From NCBI RefSeq assembly GCF_046845755.1, contig NZ_CP177357.1, forward strand, positions 2,418,001 through 2,482,000: 64,000 bases of DNA, given 5' to 3'. The stretch is from Rubrivirga sp046845755. GTDB taxonomy: Bacteria; Bacteroidota; Rhodothermia; Rhodothermales; Rubricoccaceae. Positions 19,145 to 27,303 of the stretch are shown here, one piece after another. The notes below the pieces were generated by a model, which was given only the letters and a program-made list of their open reading frames with translations, searched no databases and was not told where the DNA came from. Every line of letters begins with the position of its first letter. The stretch's first letter is position 1. The position numbers and the translations under genes were made by a program.

Positions 19145-20704
19145 TCAGCGCCGGACCTTGAGCAGCACACCGACAGGCTCGACATCCGGGCGGCGGTCGC
19201 CGGAGGGCGTGAACACGCCGTCGGTCACGGGGACGAACCAGACGTCGTCGCCCTGGGCGATGCGGAGCTCGAAGGGCAGGTTTGCGAGTGAGTCGTCGTC
19301 GCCCTCGATCTCCCACGCGAGCGTGCGCGTGTCGCGGTCCCAGCGCGTGCGCAGCGTCGGGCGGCCCTCGCCCCACACCCAGTAGTCGAAGATCGGCCCG
19401 AGGTCCCGGCCCGACGTCTGCTCCAGCGACGCCTGGAAGGCCTCGGTCGAGAGCGGGCGGTCGGCGAAATCGGCGGCGGCGGCGCGGAGGGCGGGGTAAA
19501 ACACGTCCTCGCCGAGCGCCAGCGACAGGAGGTAGAAGACGGACCCGCCCTTCTGGTAGACCGTCGGGGAGAGCACGTCGGCGGGGTCGGCGTAGGCCTC
19601 GGGCACCAGCCTCGCGTCGGCGTCGTCGCCGCCGATGGCGCGCGACATCAGCGTGAGGTACGCGCGGCCCGCGTCGCGGCCGTCGAGCGTGTCGTAGAGC
19701 GCCGTCGTCAGGAAGGTGGCCGCGCCCTCGGCGATCCACAGGTCGCGCCAGTCGGCCGGCACGACGGCGTTCCCCCACCACTGGTGCACGATCTCGTGGA
19801 CGTTGACCTCCTCGACAACCACGCGGCCCGGCAGCGTCTCGCCGTAGAGGTCGGCGCGCAAGAACGCGGCGGTGGCGTTCTCCATCCCCGCGTAGACCAT
19901 CGGCACCTGGACCGTCGCGTACGAGGCGTACGGGTAGTCGCCCAGCATCCCCTCGAGCGTCGCGAGGATCTCGGGCGTCCGGGCCAGCCGGCTCGCGTAC
20001 GCCGCGTCGCCCGCCAGCAGGGCGTGGCGGATGGGCACGACGCCGGCCTGCTCGGTGATCGAGAAGTCGCCGACGGCGAAGGCGAAGGTGTAGACGGGCG
20101 CGTCGCCGTCGAGCACGAACCGGGCGCGGCGGCGGCCGTCGGCCACGTCGTCGGAGACGAGCGCCCCACTGGCGACGACCTCGTATTCGGAGGGCACGTC
20201 GAGCGTGAGGTCGAGACGCGCGGGGTCGGAGGGGTGGTGCACGCCGGGGAGCCAGCCGGCCGTGCGGTCGGGCCAGCCGTCGGTAAAGACGACGCGGGCG
20301 CCACTGACGTCGTCGGCGTAGAGCCCGGCGTTCGGGGTGCCCGAGTAGACGACCTCCACGACCGACGTGCTGTCGCCGACCGTCACCGCCGGGTCGAAGA
20401 GGGGGACGTGGAGCGCGTCCCCGTCGTGGACGAACAGCACGCCCTCGCCGTCGACGCGGACGGTCGCCACCTCCAGCACGTCGTCGAGCCCGAGCACGAG
20501 CGACACCAGCGACGGCGGGTGGGCGACGGTGAGCGCGACCGTGCCGTCGAGCGCGAGCGTGGCGGGGTCGAGCGTGATCTCGGCGCGGACTTCGCGCACG
20601 TCGACGTCGGCCTGCGGGCCGGGCGCCTCGACGCCGTCGCTGGGGGCGTCGCCGCCGCACGCGGCGAGGAGCAGGAACAGCGTGAGAGCGGAGAGGCGGG
20701 GCAT
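19145..20704 (-). CDS. M1-family zinc aminopeptidase lipoprotein
   Basis: 519 residues. The signal MPRLSALTLFLLLAAC has a lipobox cysteine at residue 16, so the enzyme is probably anchored in the outer membrane or periplasm. The gluzincin signature HEIVHQWWGN places zinc ligands at His303 and His307, with the third ligand in WIAEG about 19 residues on. The substrate-binding GxMEN motif appears as YAGMENATA. An N-terminal M1 beta-saddle domain precedes it; the C-terminal helical domain is short, as in bacterial single-lobe members. It removes N-terminal residues from peptides. Confidence 0.9.
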   Translation of the reverse strand: MPRLSALTLFLLLAACGGDAPSDGVEAPGPQADVDVREVRAEITLDPATLALDGTVALTVAHPPSLVSLVLGLDDVLEVATVRVDGEGVLFVHDGDALHVPLFDPAVTVGDSTSVVEVVYSGTPNAGLYADDVSGARVVFTDGWPDRTAGWLPGVHHPSDPARLDLTLDVPSEYEVVASGALVSDDVADGRRRARFVLDGDAPVYTFAFAVGDFSITEQAGVVPIRHALLAGDAAYASRLARTPEILATLEGMLGDYPYASYATVQVPMVYAGMENATAAFLRADLYGETLPGRVVVEEVNVHEIVHQWWGNAVVPADWRDLWIAEGAATFLTTALYDTLDGRDAGRAYLTLMSRAIGGDDADARLVPEAYADPADVLSPTVYQKGGSVFYLLSLALGEDVFYPALRAAAADFADRPLSTEAFQASLEQTSGRDLGPIFDYWVWGEGRPTLRTRWDRDTRTLAWEIEGDDDSLANLPFELRIAQGDDVWFVPVTDGVFTPSGDRRPDVEPVGVLLKVRR

Positions 20705-20812
20705 GGGCGATCGGGCCGGGGCGCGACCAGACCCGCCAGCGATGGGCGGGGGTCCCGCGGTTCGGGAGGGCAGGGAACCCCTCACCCTGGCTTCGCCGAC
20801 GCTGCGCGTTGT

Positions 20813-20834
20813 CCCTCTCCCGGCCGGGAGAGGG
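20813..20834. repeat. 22-bp perfect palindrome between the M1 and DoxX genes
   Basis: CCCTCTCCCGG followed immediately by its reverse complement. It lies in a 171-base spacer whose left part has a CCTGGCTTCGCCGACGC segment. This resembles the short palindromic dispersed repeats seen in high-GC genomes. No second copy was found in the window. It may also terminate the DoxX transcript. Confidence 0.45.
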
Positions 20835-20875
20835 GACGGCGTAGGAGTGGCCGTGCTTCTTCCCTCTCGTCGGGC

Positions 20876-21277
20876 TCACCCCCACACGCCGGCGGCCCAC
20901 AGCACCGCCGCGATCAGCACGGGCTGGAGCGGGAGCCGCGCCAGCAGCGCCCACCGCGGCGCGAGCCCCGCGAACCGCGGCCAGTCGCGCGCCATCTCGA
21001 CGTTGGCCGGGAAGACCGCCACGAGCAGCGCCGCCAGCCCCCACGCGGCCGCCACCCGCACGCCGGGGATCAACAGCCCGACGCCCCCGGCGATCTCGGC
21101 GACCCCGCTGATGAGCACGAGCGTGCGCGCCGACGGCAGCCACGCGGGCAGCCAGCGCGGCACGATCGCGTCGAACATCCGGGGCTTGACCAGGTGCAGC
21201 ACGCCGGCGCCGACGAACACCGCCGCCAGCGCCACGAGCGCGGCTGCCCGCCAGACGTCGTCGGGCAGCCCAGGCAT
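20876..21277 (-). CDS. DoxX-like membrane protein
   Basis: 133 residues with four hydrophobic segments (about 10-28, 50-70, 72-90 and 112-131) and little else. The pattern FVGAGVLHLVKPRMF, then ISGVAEIAGGVGLLIPG, matches the DoxX/YphA family of small inner-membrane proteins, some linked to redox stress or respiration. It begins 3 bases after the fabI stop, so the two are translationally linked. The function in this pair is unknown. Confidence 0.7.
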   Translation of the reverse strand: MPGLPDDVWRAAALVALAAVFVGAGVLHLVKPRMFDAIVPRWLPAWLPSARTLVLISGVAEIAGGVGLLIPGVRVAAAWGLAALLVAVFPANVEMARDWPRFAGLAPRWALLARLPLQPVLIAAVLWAAGVWG

Positions 21278-21280
21278 CGG

Positions 21281-22120
21281 CTAGGCGTCCTCGCGGATCT
21301 TCATGTCGGTCAGGCCCTCGACGAGCGCGTCCGAGATGCCCATCGACGAGAAGCCGCCGTCGTGGTAGAGCGTCTGCATCGTCACCATGCGCGTGTAGTC
21401 GCTGAGCAGCGTCACGCAGTAGTCGGCGCAGCTGGCGGCGTCGGCGTTGCCGAGCGGGGCCACCTTTTCGGCGAAGTCGAACATGGCGTCGAAGCCTGCG
21501 ATGCCGCCGCCGGCCGTCGTCTTGGTGGGGCTTTGCGAGACGGCGTTGATGCGGATCCCGCGCCGGCCGAGCCGGTAGCCGTAGGACCGGACGATCGACT
21601 CCAGGAGCGCCTTGGCGTCGCCCATCTCGGAGTACTCCGAAAAGACGCGCTGGGCGCCGATGTAGCTCATCGCGAGGACGGAGGCGCCGTCGGCGACGGC
21701 GTCGGCTTCGAGGGCCGCGGCCACCATGCGGTGGAGCGAGATCGCCGAAATGTCGAGCGAGCGGTGGTACCAGTCGTAGTTGAGCGCCTCGTAGGGCTTG
21801 CCCTTGCGGACGTTCATGCCCATCCCGATGGAGTGGACCACGAAGTCGAGCGGGCCGCCGAGCGCGTCGGTGGCCTGCGTGAACAGGTCGGTCAGCTCGT
21901 CGCCCTTGGTGGCGTCGGCGTAGACGACGGGGCTTCCGCCGGTCTTTTCGGCGAGCTCGTCGAGCCGGCCGAAGCGGCTGGCGACGGGGGCGTTCGTGAG
22001 CACGAACCGGGCGCCCTCGCGGTGGGCGGCTTCGGCGAGCGCCCAGGCGATGGAGTCGGGGTCGAGGGCGCCGGAGATGACGCCGGTCTTGCCGGCGAGG
22101 AGCCCGTTGGAGTCGGCCAT
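21281..22120 (-). CDS. fabI: enoyl-[acyl-carrier-protein] reductase (NADH), FabI type
   Basis: 279 residues, a short-chain dehydrogenase that does the last reduction of each fatty-acid elongation cycle. The FabI-type cofactor entry is GVISGALDPDSIAW, the core has VVHSIGMG, and the active site YSEMGDAK gives Tyr-x6-Lys. The C-terminal segment SQSPTKTTAGGGIAGF is the substrate-binding loop. It is the expected target of triclosan-type inhibitors. A downstream DoxX-like gene follows 3 bases after the stop. A TAGCTTGC box lies 22 bases before the ATG. Confidence 0.95.
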   Translation of the reverse strand: MADSNGLLAGKTGVISGALDPDSIAWALAEAAHREGARFVLTNAPVASRFGRLDELAEKTGGSPVVYADATKGDELTDLFTQATDALGGPLDFVVHSIGMGMNVRKGKPYEALNYDWYHRSLDISAISLHRMVAAALEADAVADGASVLAMSYIGAQRVFSEYSEMGDAKALLESIVRSYGYRLGRRGIRINAVSQSPTKTTAGGGIAGFDAMFDFAEKVAPLGNADAASCADYCVTLLSDYTRMVTMQTLYHDGGFSSMGISDALVEGLTDMKIREDA

Positions 22121-22142
22121 GTGAGATCGGAAGAGAGGGCCC

Positions 22143-22150
22143 GCAAGCTA
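22143..22150 (-). promoter_or_regulatory. candidate -7 box for fabI
   Basis: TAGCTTGC on the minus strand, 22 bases before the fabI ATG. The same position and near-identical sequence occur before yebC (TATCTTGC, 21 bases) and dtd (CATCTTGC, 22 bases). No clear -33 box. Confidence 0.35.
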
Positions 22151-22281
22151 CGGGCGTCCGCCGACCGCGGGCCCCGCTACCCACTCACCCCCTCGGCCCC
22201 GAGGCGAGCGGATCGCTCGTCTTATGGGGCCGCGAGCGAGCTTCGCCGCTCTTGGCCCTTGAAGGGCTTGCCGCCGTGCGG

Positions 22282-22653
22282 TTACGCCAGCAGCTCCTCG
22301 ACGGCCGCCAGCATCTCCTTGCGCATGACCGGCTTCGAGAGGTAGGCGTCGAAGCCGGCGTCGATGTACTGCTGGCGGTCGCTGGGGGCCGCGTGCGCCG
22401 TCAGCGCCATGGTCGGCAGGGCCGCCATCGTGGGCGTCTGGCGGATCTTCTGGACGAGGTCGACGCCCGACATGCCGCCCTGGTAGTTGATGTCGAGCAG
22501 GGCCGCGGCGATCCCGCCCTGGCCGAGCCGCTCGAACGCCGCCTCGGCCGAGGCGACGGACACGACATCGTAGGCCCGTCCGAGGTAGATCTCGAACAGC
22601 TTGCGGTTTTCAGGATAGTCGTCGGCGACGAGCAGGAGGGGTCGGTCGGACAT
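22282..22653 (-). CDS. stand-alone response-regulator receiver (CheY/DivK-like)
   Basis: 123 residues, a single receiver domain with no output module. The acidic pair is ADDYPENRK, the phosphoacceptor is Asp54 in ALLDINYQGG, and the conserved lysine is Lys107 in LSKPV. The ADDYPENR start resembles the DivK-like group. Such receivers act by protein contact or as shuttles in phosphorelays. No kinase is adjacent; it lies between the IMPase gene (60 bases upstream) and fabI. An upstream in-frame ATG would add 16 residues without domain character. Confidence 0.85.
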   Translation of the reverse strand: MSDRPLLLVADDYPENRKLFEIYLGRAYDVVSVASAEAAFERLGQGGIAAALLDINYQGGMSGVDLVQKIRQTPTMAALPTMALTAHAAPSDRQQYIDAGFDAYLSKPVMRKEMLAAVEELLA

Positions 22654-22713
22654 GTGCACGGTGGGAGTCGCCTGTGTATCGGCGGTCCGGCGCGTGTCCA
22701 AAGGGCGGGCGGA

Positions 22714-23544
22714 TTATCCCCCGGCTCCATCGAGGGCCGCGCGGTAGGCGAGGCCGAGCGGCGCGACCGCGTGCGCCAGCGCCTCCGCGATGCCCGGCCC
22801 GCTGGCGACGAGCCCGCCCGTCGTCACGGGGTCGGCGCCGTCCCACAGGCCGCGGACCGTGCCGCCGGCGGCCTCGACCAGCACGACGCCCGCCGCCACG
22901 TCCCAGGGCGCGAGCCCGGCCTCGAAAAACCCGTCGAAGCGCCCGGCGGCCACCCAGGCGAGGTCGACCGCGGCGGCGCCGTGGCGACGGATCCCGCGCG
23001 TCGACCGCATCACGGCCTCGAACGCGGCGAGGTAGCCGTCGACGTAGCGGTAGTCGCGGAACGGGACGCCTGTGGCGATTAGCGAATCGTGCAAGCGGGC
23101 GGTCTCGGAGACGCGAGCCGGCGCGCCGTCGACGTCCAGTCCGGCGCCGCGCGCGGCGGAGAAGAGCGTCCCGCTGGACACGTCGAGCACCACGCCGACC
23201 GCGCCGACGCCGTCGACGCGCAGGCCGATGGAGACGGCGTACGGGGGGACGCCGTGCGAGAAGTTGGTCGTCCCGTCGAGCGGGTCGACGATCCAGACGC
23301 GGCCGGCGTCCAGGTCGTGGCCGGCGTCGGCGCCCTCCTCGCCGACGAGCGTGTCGTCGGGGAAGGCGTCGGCGAGCGCCGCCAGCACGATCCGCTGGGC
23401 GCCCTCGTCGACGAACGTGACGTAGTCGTGGACGCCCTTCTGACGGAGCGCGTCGGCGCCCAGCCCGCCGGCGTGGGGTCGGATAAAGTCGGCGGCGGCG
23501 CGGGCGGCCTGCTCCGCGACTTGGCGCTCGGCGTCGAAGGGCAT
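22714..23544 (-). CDS. inositol monophosphatase family protein
   Basis: 276 residues. It has all metal-binding motifs of the Mg-dependent IMPase/FBPase superfamily: GEEG, then WIVDPLDGTTNF, and the distal WDVAAGVVLVEAAGG. The N-terminus DAERQVAEQAARAAADFIRPH is the usual first helix. It dephosphorylates inositol phosphate or a similar sugar phosphate (SuhB, CysQ and histidinol-phosphatase relatives cannot be separated by eye). It is divergent from the lipoprotein gene at 23617 (72 bases). Confidence 0.9.
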   Translation of the reverse strand: MPFDAERQVAEQAARAAADFIRPHAGGLGADALRQKGVHDYVTFVDEGAQRIVLAALADAFPDDTLVGEEGADAGHDLDAGRVWIVDPLDGTTNFSHGVPPYAVSIGLRVDGVGAVGVVLDVSSGTLFSAARGAGLDVDGAPARVSETARLHDSLIATGVPFRDYRYVDGYLAAFEAVMRSTRGIRRHGAAAVDLAWVAAGRFDGFFEAGLAPWDVAAGVVLVEAAGGTVRGLWDGADPVTTGGLVASGPGIAEALAHAVAPLGLAYRAALDGAGG

Positions 23545-23616
23545 GGCGGTCTCGGGGGGAGGCCGCTGCAACCGTGGCGACGCCGCCGTGTTCTGACGGC
23601 GCCCCCCGCTCCGCCC

Positions 23617-24306
23617 GTGCGCCTTCTCGCCCTCGCCTTCCTGCTCGCCGCCTGCGCCGACGCCCCGGAACCGGTCGCCGCGCCCGCCGACGCCGACGCC
23701 CTCGCGCTCCTCGAAGCGGTCGACGGCGACGCCTTCGCCGACGCCTTCGCCGCGCTCGACGCCGCCGGCTACCGCGCTCGGCTGACGGTCGACGCCGACC
23801 CGCCCGCGGGCGCGACCGTCATCGTGGCCCCGACCGGCGACGTGACGCTGGACGACGTGACCGGCGCGCTCGACGGGACGCCCCGGCTGCGCGACGTGGT
23901 GGTGCAGGCGCTGTCCAGCGACCCGCCGTATCTCGATCCCGCCGCGCGCGAGCACTACCGCATCGCCGTCGTCGGCGACACGACGATCGGCGACGTCGCC
24001 TTTCGGATCGTCGAGGCCGTCCTCGCCGACCCCGCCTCCGAGTTGGGCGTCCGCCGCGTCCGCGCGGCCGTGACCGAAGGCGGGCTGGTGGGGGCCATCG
24101 AGATCGACCGCGCGGCCGACTCGATGCTGTTCGACGAGGCCAGCCGTGTGACAGTCGGGCTGGCGCCATACGCCGGCGGCTGGGTCCCGCGCCGCGTCGT
24201 CACGGAGTCGCGGACCGACGTGCCCCTGTCCGAGCCCCGCCGCGTCCGCGCCGAGTGGACCGTCGAGGCGGTCGGAGTCCCCCAGGGCGGCCTCGCACGC
24301 GAATGA
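23617..24306 (+). CDS. small SPOR-like or hypothetical lipoprotein
   Basis: 229 residues with a GTG start that gives a lipoprotein signal, VRLLALAFLLAAC, lipidated at Cys13. The mature part is rich in Asp/Ala, with ADALALLEAVDGDAFADAF and several beta-strand-like stretches (ATVIVAPTGDVTLDDV, FRIVEAVLADPAS). I do not recognise a family. Its stop overlaps the birA start (ATGA), so it heads the birA-SDR operon. Confidence 0.6.
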   Translation: MRLLALAFLLAACADAPEPVAAPADADALALLEAVDGDAFADAFAALDAAGYRARLTVDADPPAGATVIVAPTGDVTLDDVTGALDGTPRLRDVVVQALSSDPPYLDPAAREHYRIAVVGDTTIGDVAFRIVEAVLADPASELGVRRVRAAVTEGGLVGAIEIDRAADSMLFDEASRVTVGLAPYAGGWVPRRVVTESRTDVPLSEPRRVRAEWTVEAVGVPQGGLARE

Positions 24307-25016
24307 CGCTCGGCCACCCGGCCCGCCACCTCGCGTCCGTCCCGTCGACGATGGACGCGGCGGCGGGGTGGATGGACGCCCCGCACGGCGCCATCGTCGT
24401 GGCCGAGGCGCAGACGGCCGGGCGGGGTCGGCACGGGCGGGCGTGGCAGGCGGCGCCCGGCGCGAACCTGCTGGTCACCGCCATTCTGCACTCGGCGTCT
24501 GCCAGCGTCGGTCTGATCCCTCTCGCGGCAGGGCTCGCGGTCGCCGACGCGGTCGGCGAGTGGGGGATCGACGCCCGGCTCAAGTGGCCGAACGACGTGC
24601 GCGTGGGCGGGCGCAAGCTGGCGGGTGTGCTGGCCGAGACGACGTGGAGCGGGGCCCAGGCGCGCGTGCTCGTGGGGATCGGCTTGAACGTGGCGCAGAC
24701 CGATTTCCCGCCGGACCTCGCGGCCACCTCGATGCGGCTCGAAACCGGCCAGCCCGTGGCGCGGCTCGCGCCCCTCTCCCCCATCTTGGCGCGGCTGGCC
24801 GAGGCGCTCGACCGCGCCGAGGCCGACCCGGCCGGGCTGCTCGCGGACGTTGAGGCAAGAATGGAGTCGATCGGCGAGACGGTGACGGTGCGCGAGCCGT
24901 CGAGCGGAGGCGCCCTTCGTGGCACCGTGCTCGGGCTGGCGCCCGACGGCGCGCTCCGGCTGGCGACGGCGGCCGGCGAGCGAGCCGTGTACGCCGGCGA
25001 GGTGACGCTCTCGTGA
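24303..25016 (+). CDS. birA: biotin--[acetyl-CoA-carboxylase] ligase
   Basis: 237 residues, a ligase without the N-terminal DNA-binding domain (a class I enzyme, so not a repressor). The biotin/ATP site shows VAEAQTAGRGRHGRAW (the GRGRxGR loop) and RLKWPNDVRVGGRKLAGVL, with LVGIGLNV following. A C-terminal SH3-like cap is present. It attaches biotin to carrier lysines, and a biotin carrier gene lies 1 kb downstream on the same strand. Start and stop both overlap neighbours by 4 bases (ATGA and GTGA). Confidence 0.95.
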   Translation: MTLGHPARHLASVPSTMDAAAGWMDAPHGAIVVAEAQTAGRGRHGRAWQAAPGANLLVTAILHSASASVGLIPLAAGLAVADAVGEWGIDARLKWPNDVRVGGRKLAGVLAETTWSGAQARVLVGIGLNVAQTDFPPDLAATSMRLETGQPVARLAPLSPILARLAEALDRAEADPAGLLADVEARMESIGETVTVREPSSGGALRGTVLGLAPDGALRLATAAGERAVYAGEVTLS

Positions 25017-25999
25017 CGGCGCTCGTCACCGGCGCAACGGGGTTCGTGGGCGCGGCGCTCGTCCGCCAGCTCTTGGCCGAGGGCGACCGCGTCCGGATTC
25101 TGCGCCGCCCGTCGTCGGCGCTCGACCTGCTAGGCGATTCCGCGAACGAGGTCGAGCACGCGATCGGCGACGTCACCGAGCCGGAGTCGCTGGCGCCGGC
25201 CGTCGTGGGCGTCGAGGCCGTGTATCACGTGGCGGCGGCGGTCGCGTTCGGGGCGTCGGCGCGCGAGCGGCTGCGACTCGTCAACGTCGCGGGCACGGCG
25301 CACGTAGTGGATGCCGCGCTGGCTGCGGGTGTCGGGCGTCTCGTCCACACGTCGAGCATCGCGGCGCTCGGGCGAGGCGGCAGCGGGGTGATTGACGAGA
25401 CGGCGACATGGGCACGGTCGCGGGAAAACACGGCGTACGCGGTCAGCAAGCGCGAGGCCGAGCGCGAGGTCCAGCGCGGCGTCGCCGAGGGTCTCGACGC
25501 CGTGATCGTCAACCCAGCGCTGGTGTTTGGACCGGGGCGCGCGGGCGAGGGCACGCAAGCGATCCTCGACCGGCTGGCGGCCGGCCGGATGCCGTTTGCC
25601 CCGCCGGGCGCGACGGGGGTCGTGGACGTGGAGGACGTGGCCGCGGGCCTGCGCGCGGTGCACGCACGGGGTGCGACGGGCGAGCGCTACGTGCTCGCGG
25701 CCGAGAACCTCGCGTGGACCGAGATCCTGTCGACACTCGCGGACGCCCTGGGCGTCGAGGCCCCGAGGCGAGTCGCGCCGCGTGGGCTCCTGCTGGCGGG
25801 CGGTGCGCTGGCGGAGGCGTGGGCCGCACTCACCGGCTCCGCTCCCACCCTGACCCGAGAGACCGCCCGGACGGCGGCGGCCACCCACCGCTACGACGGG
25901 TCGCGAGCGACGCGCGAGCTCGGGCTGGTGTACCGCCCGTTCTCGGCGACGGCGGCGCGCATCGCCGCGAGCCGGGCGGAGGGTCGCCGGGGCGCCTGA
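25013..25999 (+). CDS. extended SDR, NAD-dependent epimerase/dehydratase
   Basis: 328 residues, GTG start overlapping the birA stop. The Rossmann motif is GATGFVGAALV, the extended-SDR catalytic pair appears as YAVSKREAE (Tyr-x3-Lys), and the residues before it (VHTSSIAALG) supply the serine. The family resembles dihydroflavonol-4-reductase/hopanoid-type sugar epimerases and dehydrogenases. The substrate is unknown. Translational coupling with birA suggests co-expression rather than a shared pathway. Confidence 0.85.
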   Translation: MTALVTGATGFVGAALVRQLLAEGDRVRILRRPSSALDLLGDSANEVEHAIGDVTEPESLAPAVVGVEAVYHVAAAVAFGASARERLRLVNVAGTAHVVDAALAAGVGRLVHTSSIAALGRGGSGVIDETATWARSRENTAYAVSKREAEREVQRGVAEGLDAVIVNPALVFGPGRAGEGTQAILDRLAAGRMPFAPPGATGVVDVEDVAAGLRAVHARGATGERYVLAAENLAWTEILSTLADALGVEAPRRVAPRGLLLAGGALAEAWAALTGSAPTLTRETARTAAATHRYDGSRATRELGLVYRPFSATAARIAASRAEGRRGA

Positions 26000-26041
26000 A
26001 CGCGGGGCCCGGTGCGCGCTCCGGCGCTCGCGCACTCCCGG

Positions 26042-26049
26042 TATCTTCC
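26042..26049 (+). promoter_or_regulatory. candidate -7 box for the biotin-carrier gene (leaderless)
   Basis: TATCTTCC ends only 3 bases before the ATG at 26053. If it is a -7 element, transcription would begin at or next to the A of the start codon, giving a leaderless mRNA. No TTG -33 box is at the usual distance. Confidence 0.35.
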
Positions 26050-26052
26050 GCC

Positions 26053-26559
26053 ATGCCCCTGCACCTCCGCACCGGCGAGCAGTCGCTCGCGCTCGACCGC
26101 CCCGACGGCACCGTCACCGCCGACGGCGCCGCCCTCGACGCCCGCCGCGCCGTCCTCGGCACCCGACCGACGGCCGAGACCGCGCTCGTGGTCGTCGACG
26201 GCCGCCCCCGCACCGTCACCGTCGAGCGCGACGGGGCCGCCACCCGCGTCTGGGTTGACGGCGCGCCTATCGAGGTCGACGTCAAGACCGACGCCGACGT
26301 ACTGCTGGAGCGGTTCGGCTTCGACACCGCCGACGCCAGCGCCGACCGCGAGGTCCACGCCCCGATGCCGGGCCTGGTGCTCCGCGTGCTCGTCGCGCCC
26401 GGCGACGCGGTCGAGGCCGGGCAGGGCGTGGTCGTGCTGGAGGCGATGAAGATGGAAAACGAGCTGACCGCCCCGGCCGCCGGGACCGTCGCCGCCGTCC
26501 ACGCCTCGGCCGGCGACGCCGTCGCCAAAAACGACCTGCTCGTCGAAGTCGACGTGTGA
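26053..26559 (+). CDS. biotin carboxyl carrier / biotinyl-lipoyl domain protein
   Basis: 168 residues. The C-terminal 75 residues form a biotinyl domain with the modification motif EAMKMEN; Lys133, 35 residues from the C-terminus, is the expected biotinylation site. The N-terminal part has beta-strand character and no membrane segment. This is the layout of the stand-alone carrier of acyl-CoA (propionyl/methylcrotonyl) carboxylases or of Na+-pumping decarboxylases. The biotin carboxylase and carboxyltransferase partners are not in this window. BirA upstream is the obvious modifying enzyme. Confidence 0.88.
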   Translation: MPLHLRTGEQSLALDRPDGTVTADGAALDARRAVLGTRPTAETALVVVDGRPRTVTVERDGAATRVWVDGAPIEVDVKTDADVLLERFGFDTADASADREVHAPMPGLVLRVLVAPGDAVEAGQGVVVLEAMKMENELTAPAAGTVAAVHASAGDAVAKNDLLVEVDV

Positions 26560-26593
26560 CCCCTCGGGCGCCCCCTCTCCCCCACCCCGCCCG

Positions 26594-27292
26594 ATGCCGA
26601 TCCTCCTGCTCAGCAACTCGTCCTCCGACGCCGGCTACCTGACGCACGCGCGCGGCTGGATCGCCGACGCGCTCGGCGACGCCCGGCGCGTGGCGTTCGT
26701 CCCCTACGCCGCCGTCACGTTCAGCTACGACGACTACACCGCCCGCGTGGCGGACGCGCTCGATGGGCTCGGGCTGTCGATCACCGGCGTGCACACCGCG
26801 AGCGATCCGGCGCAGGTCGCCCGCGATGCCGACGCCGTGTTCGTCGGCGGGGGCAACACGTTCCACCTCTTGCGCGAGATGTACGCGCTCGGCCTGGTCG
26901 CCGCCGTCCGCGAGCGCGTCGCCAGCGCGCCGTACGTGGGGTGGAGCGCGGGCGCGAATGTCGCCGGGCCGACGATCCGGACGACGAACGACATGCCCAT
27001 CGTCGAGCCGCCGTCGTTCGACGCGCTGGCCCTCGTGCCGGTCCAGATCAACCCGCACTACACCGACGCGCACCCGCCCGGCCACCGGGGCGAGACGCGG
27101 GCCGAGCGGCTGGCGGAGTTCGTGGCCGCGAACCCTGGCGCGCCCGTCGTGGGGATGCCCGAGGGCACGGCTGTCCGCATCGGCGACGGCGTGACGCTGC
27201 TCGGCTCGGGCACCCCGCGCATCTTTGACCCCGCGAGCCCACAGGGTCGAGAGGCCGGGCCAGGGGAGGCCGAAGCGCTGTTCGCCCCGTAG
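26594..27292 (+). CDS. pepE: dipeptidase E (alpha-aspartyl dipeptidase, family S51)
   Basis: 232 residues. It starts MPILLLSNSSS, like E. coli PepE, and has FVGGGNTFHLLR and the nucleophile elbow GWSAGAN, whose serine is the catalytic residue of family S51. The conserved histidine is in QINPHYTDAHPPGH, with NPHY typical. It hydrolyses dipeptides with N-terminal aspartate in the cytoplasm. It lies 34 bases after the biotin-carrier gene and 11 bases before the PH-domain gene. Confidence 0.95.
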   Translation: MPILLLSNSSSDAGYLTHARGWIADALGDARRVAFVPYAAVTFSYDDYTARVADALDGLGLSITGVHTASDPAQVARDADAVFVGGGNTFHLLREMYALGLVAAVRERVASAPYVGWSAGANVAGPTIRTTNDMPIVEPPSFDALALVPVQINPHYTDAHPPGHRGETRAERLAEFVAANPGAPVVGMPEGTAVRIGDGVTLLGSGTPRIFDPASPQGREAGPGEAEALFAP

Positions 27293-27303
27293 CCGACCGG
27301 CCC

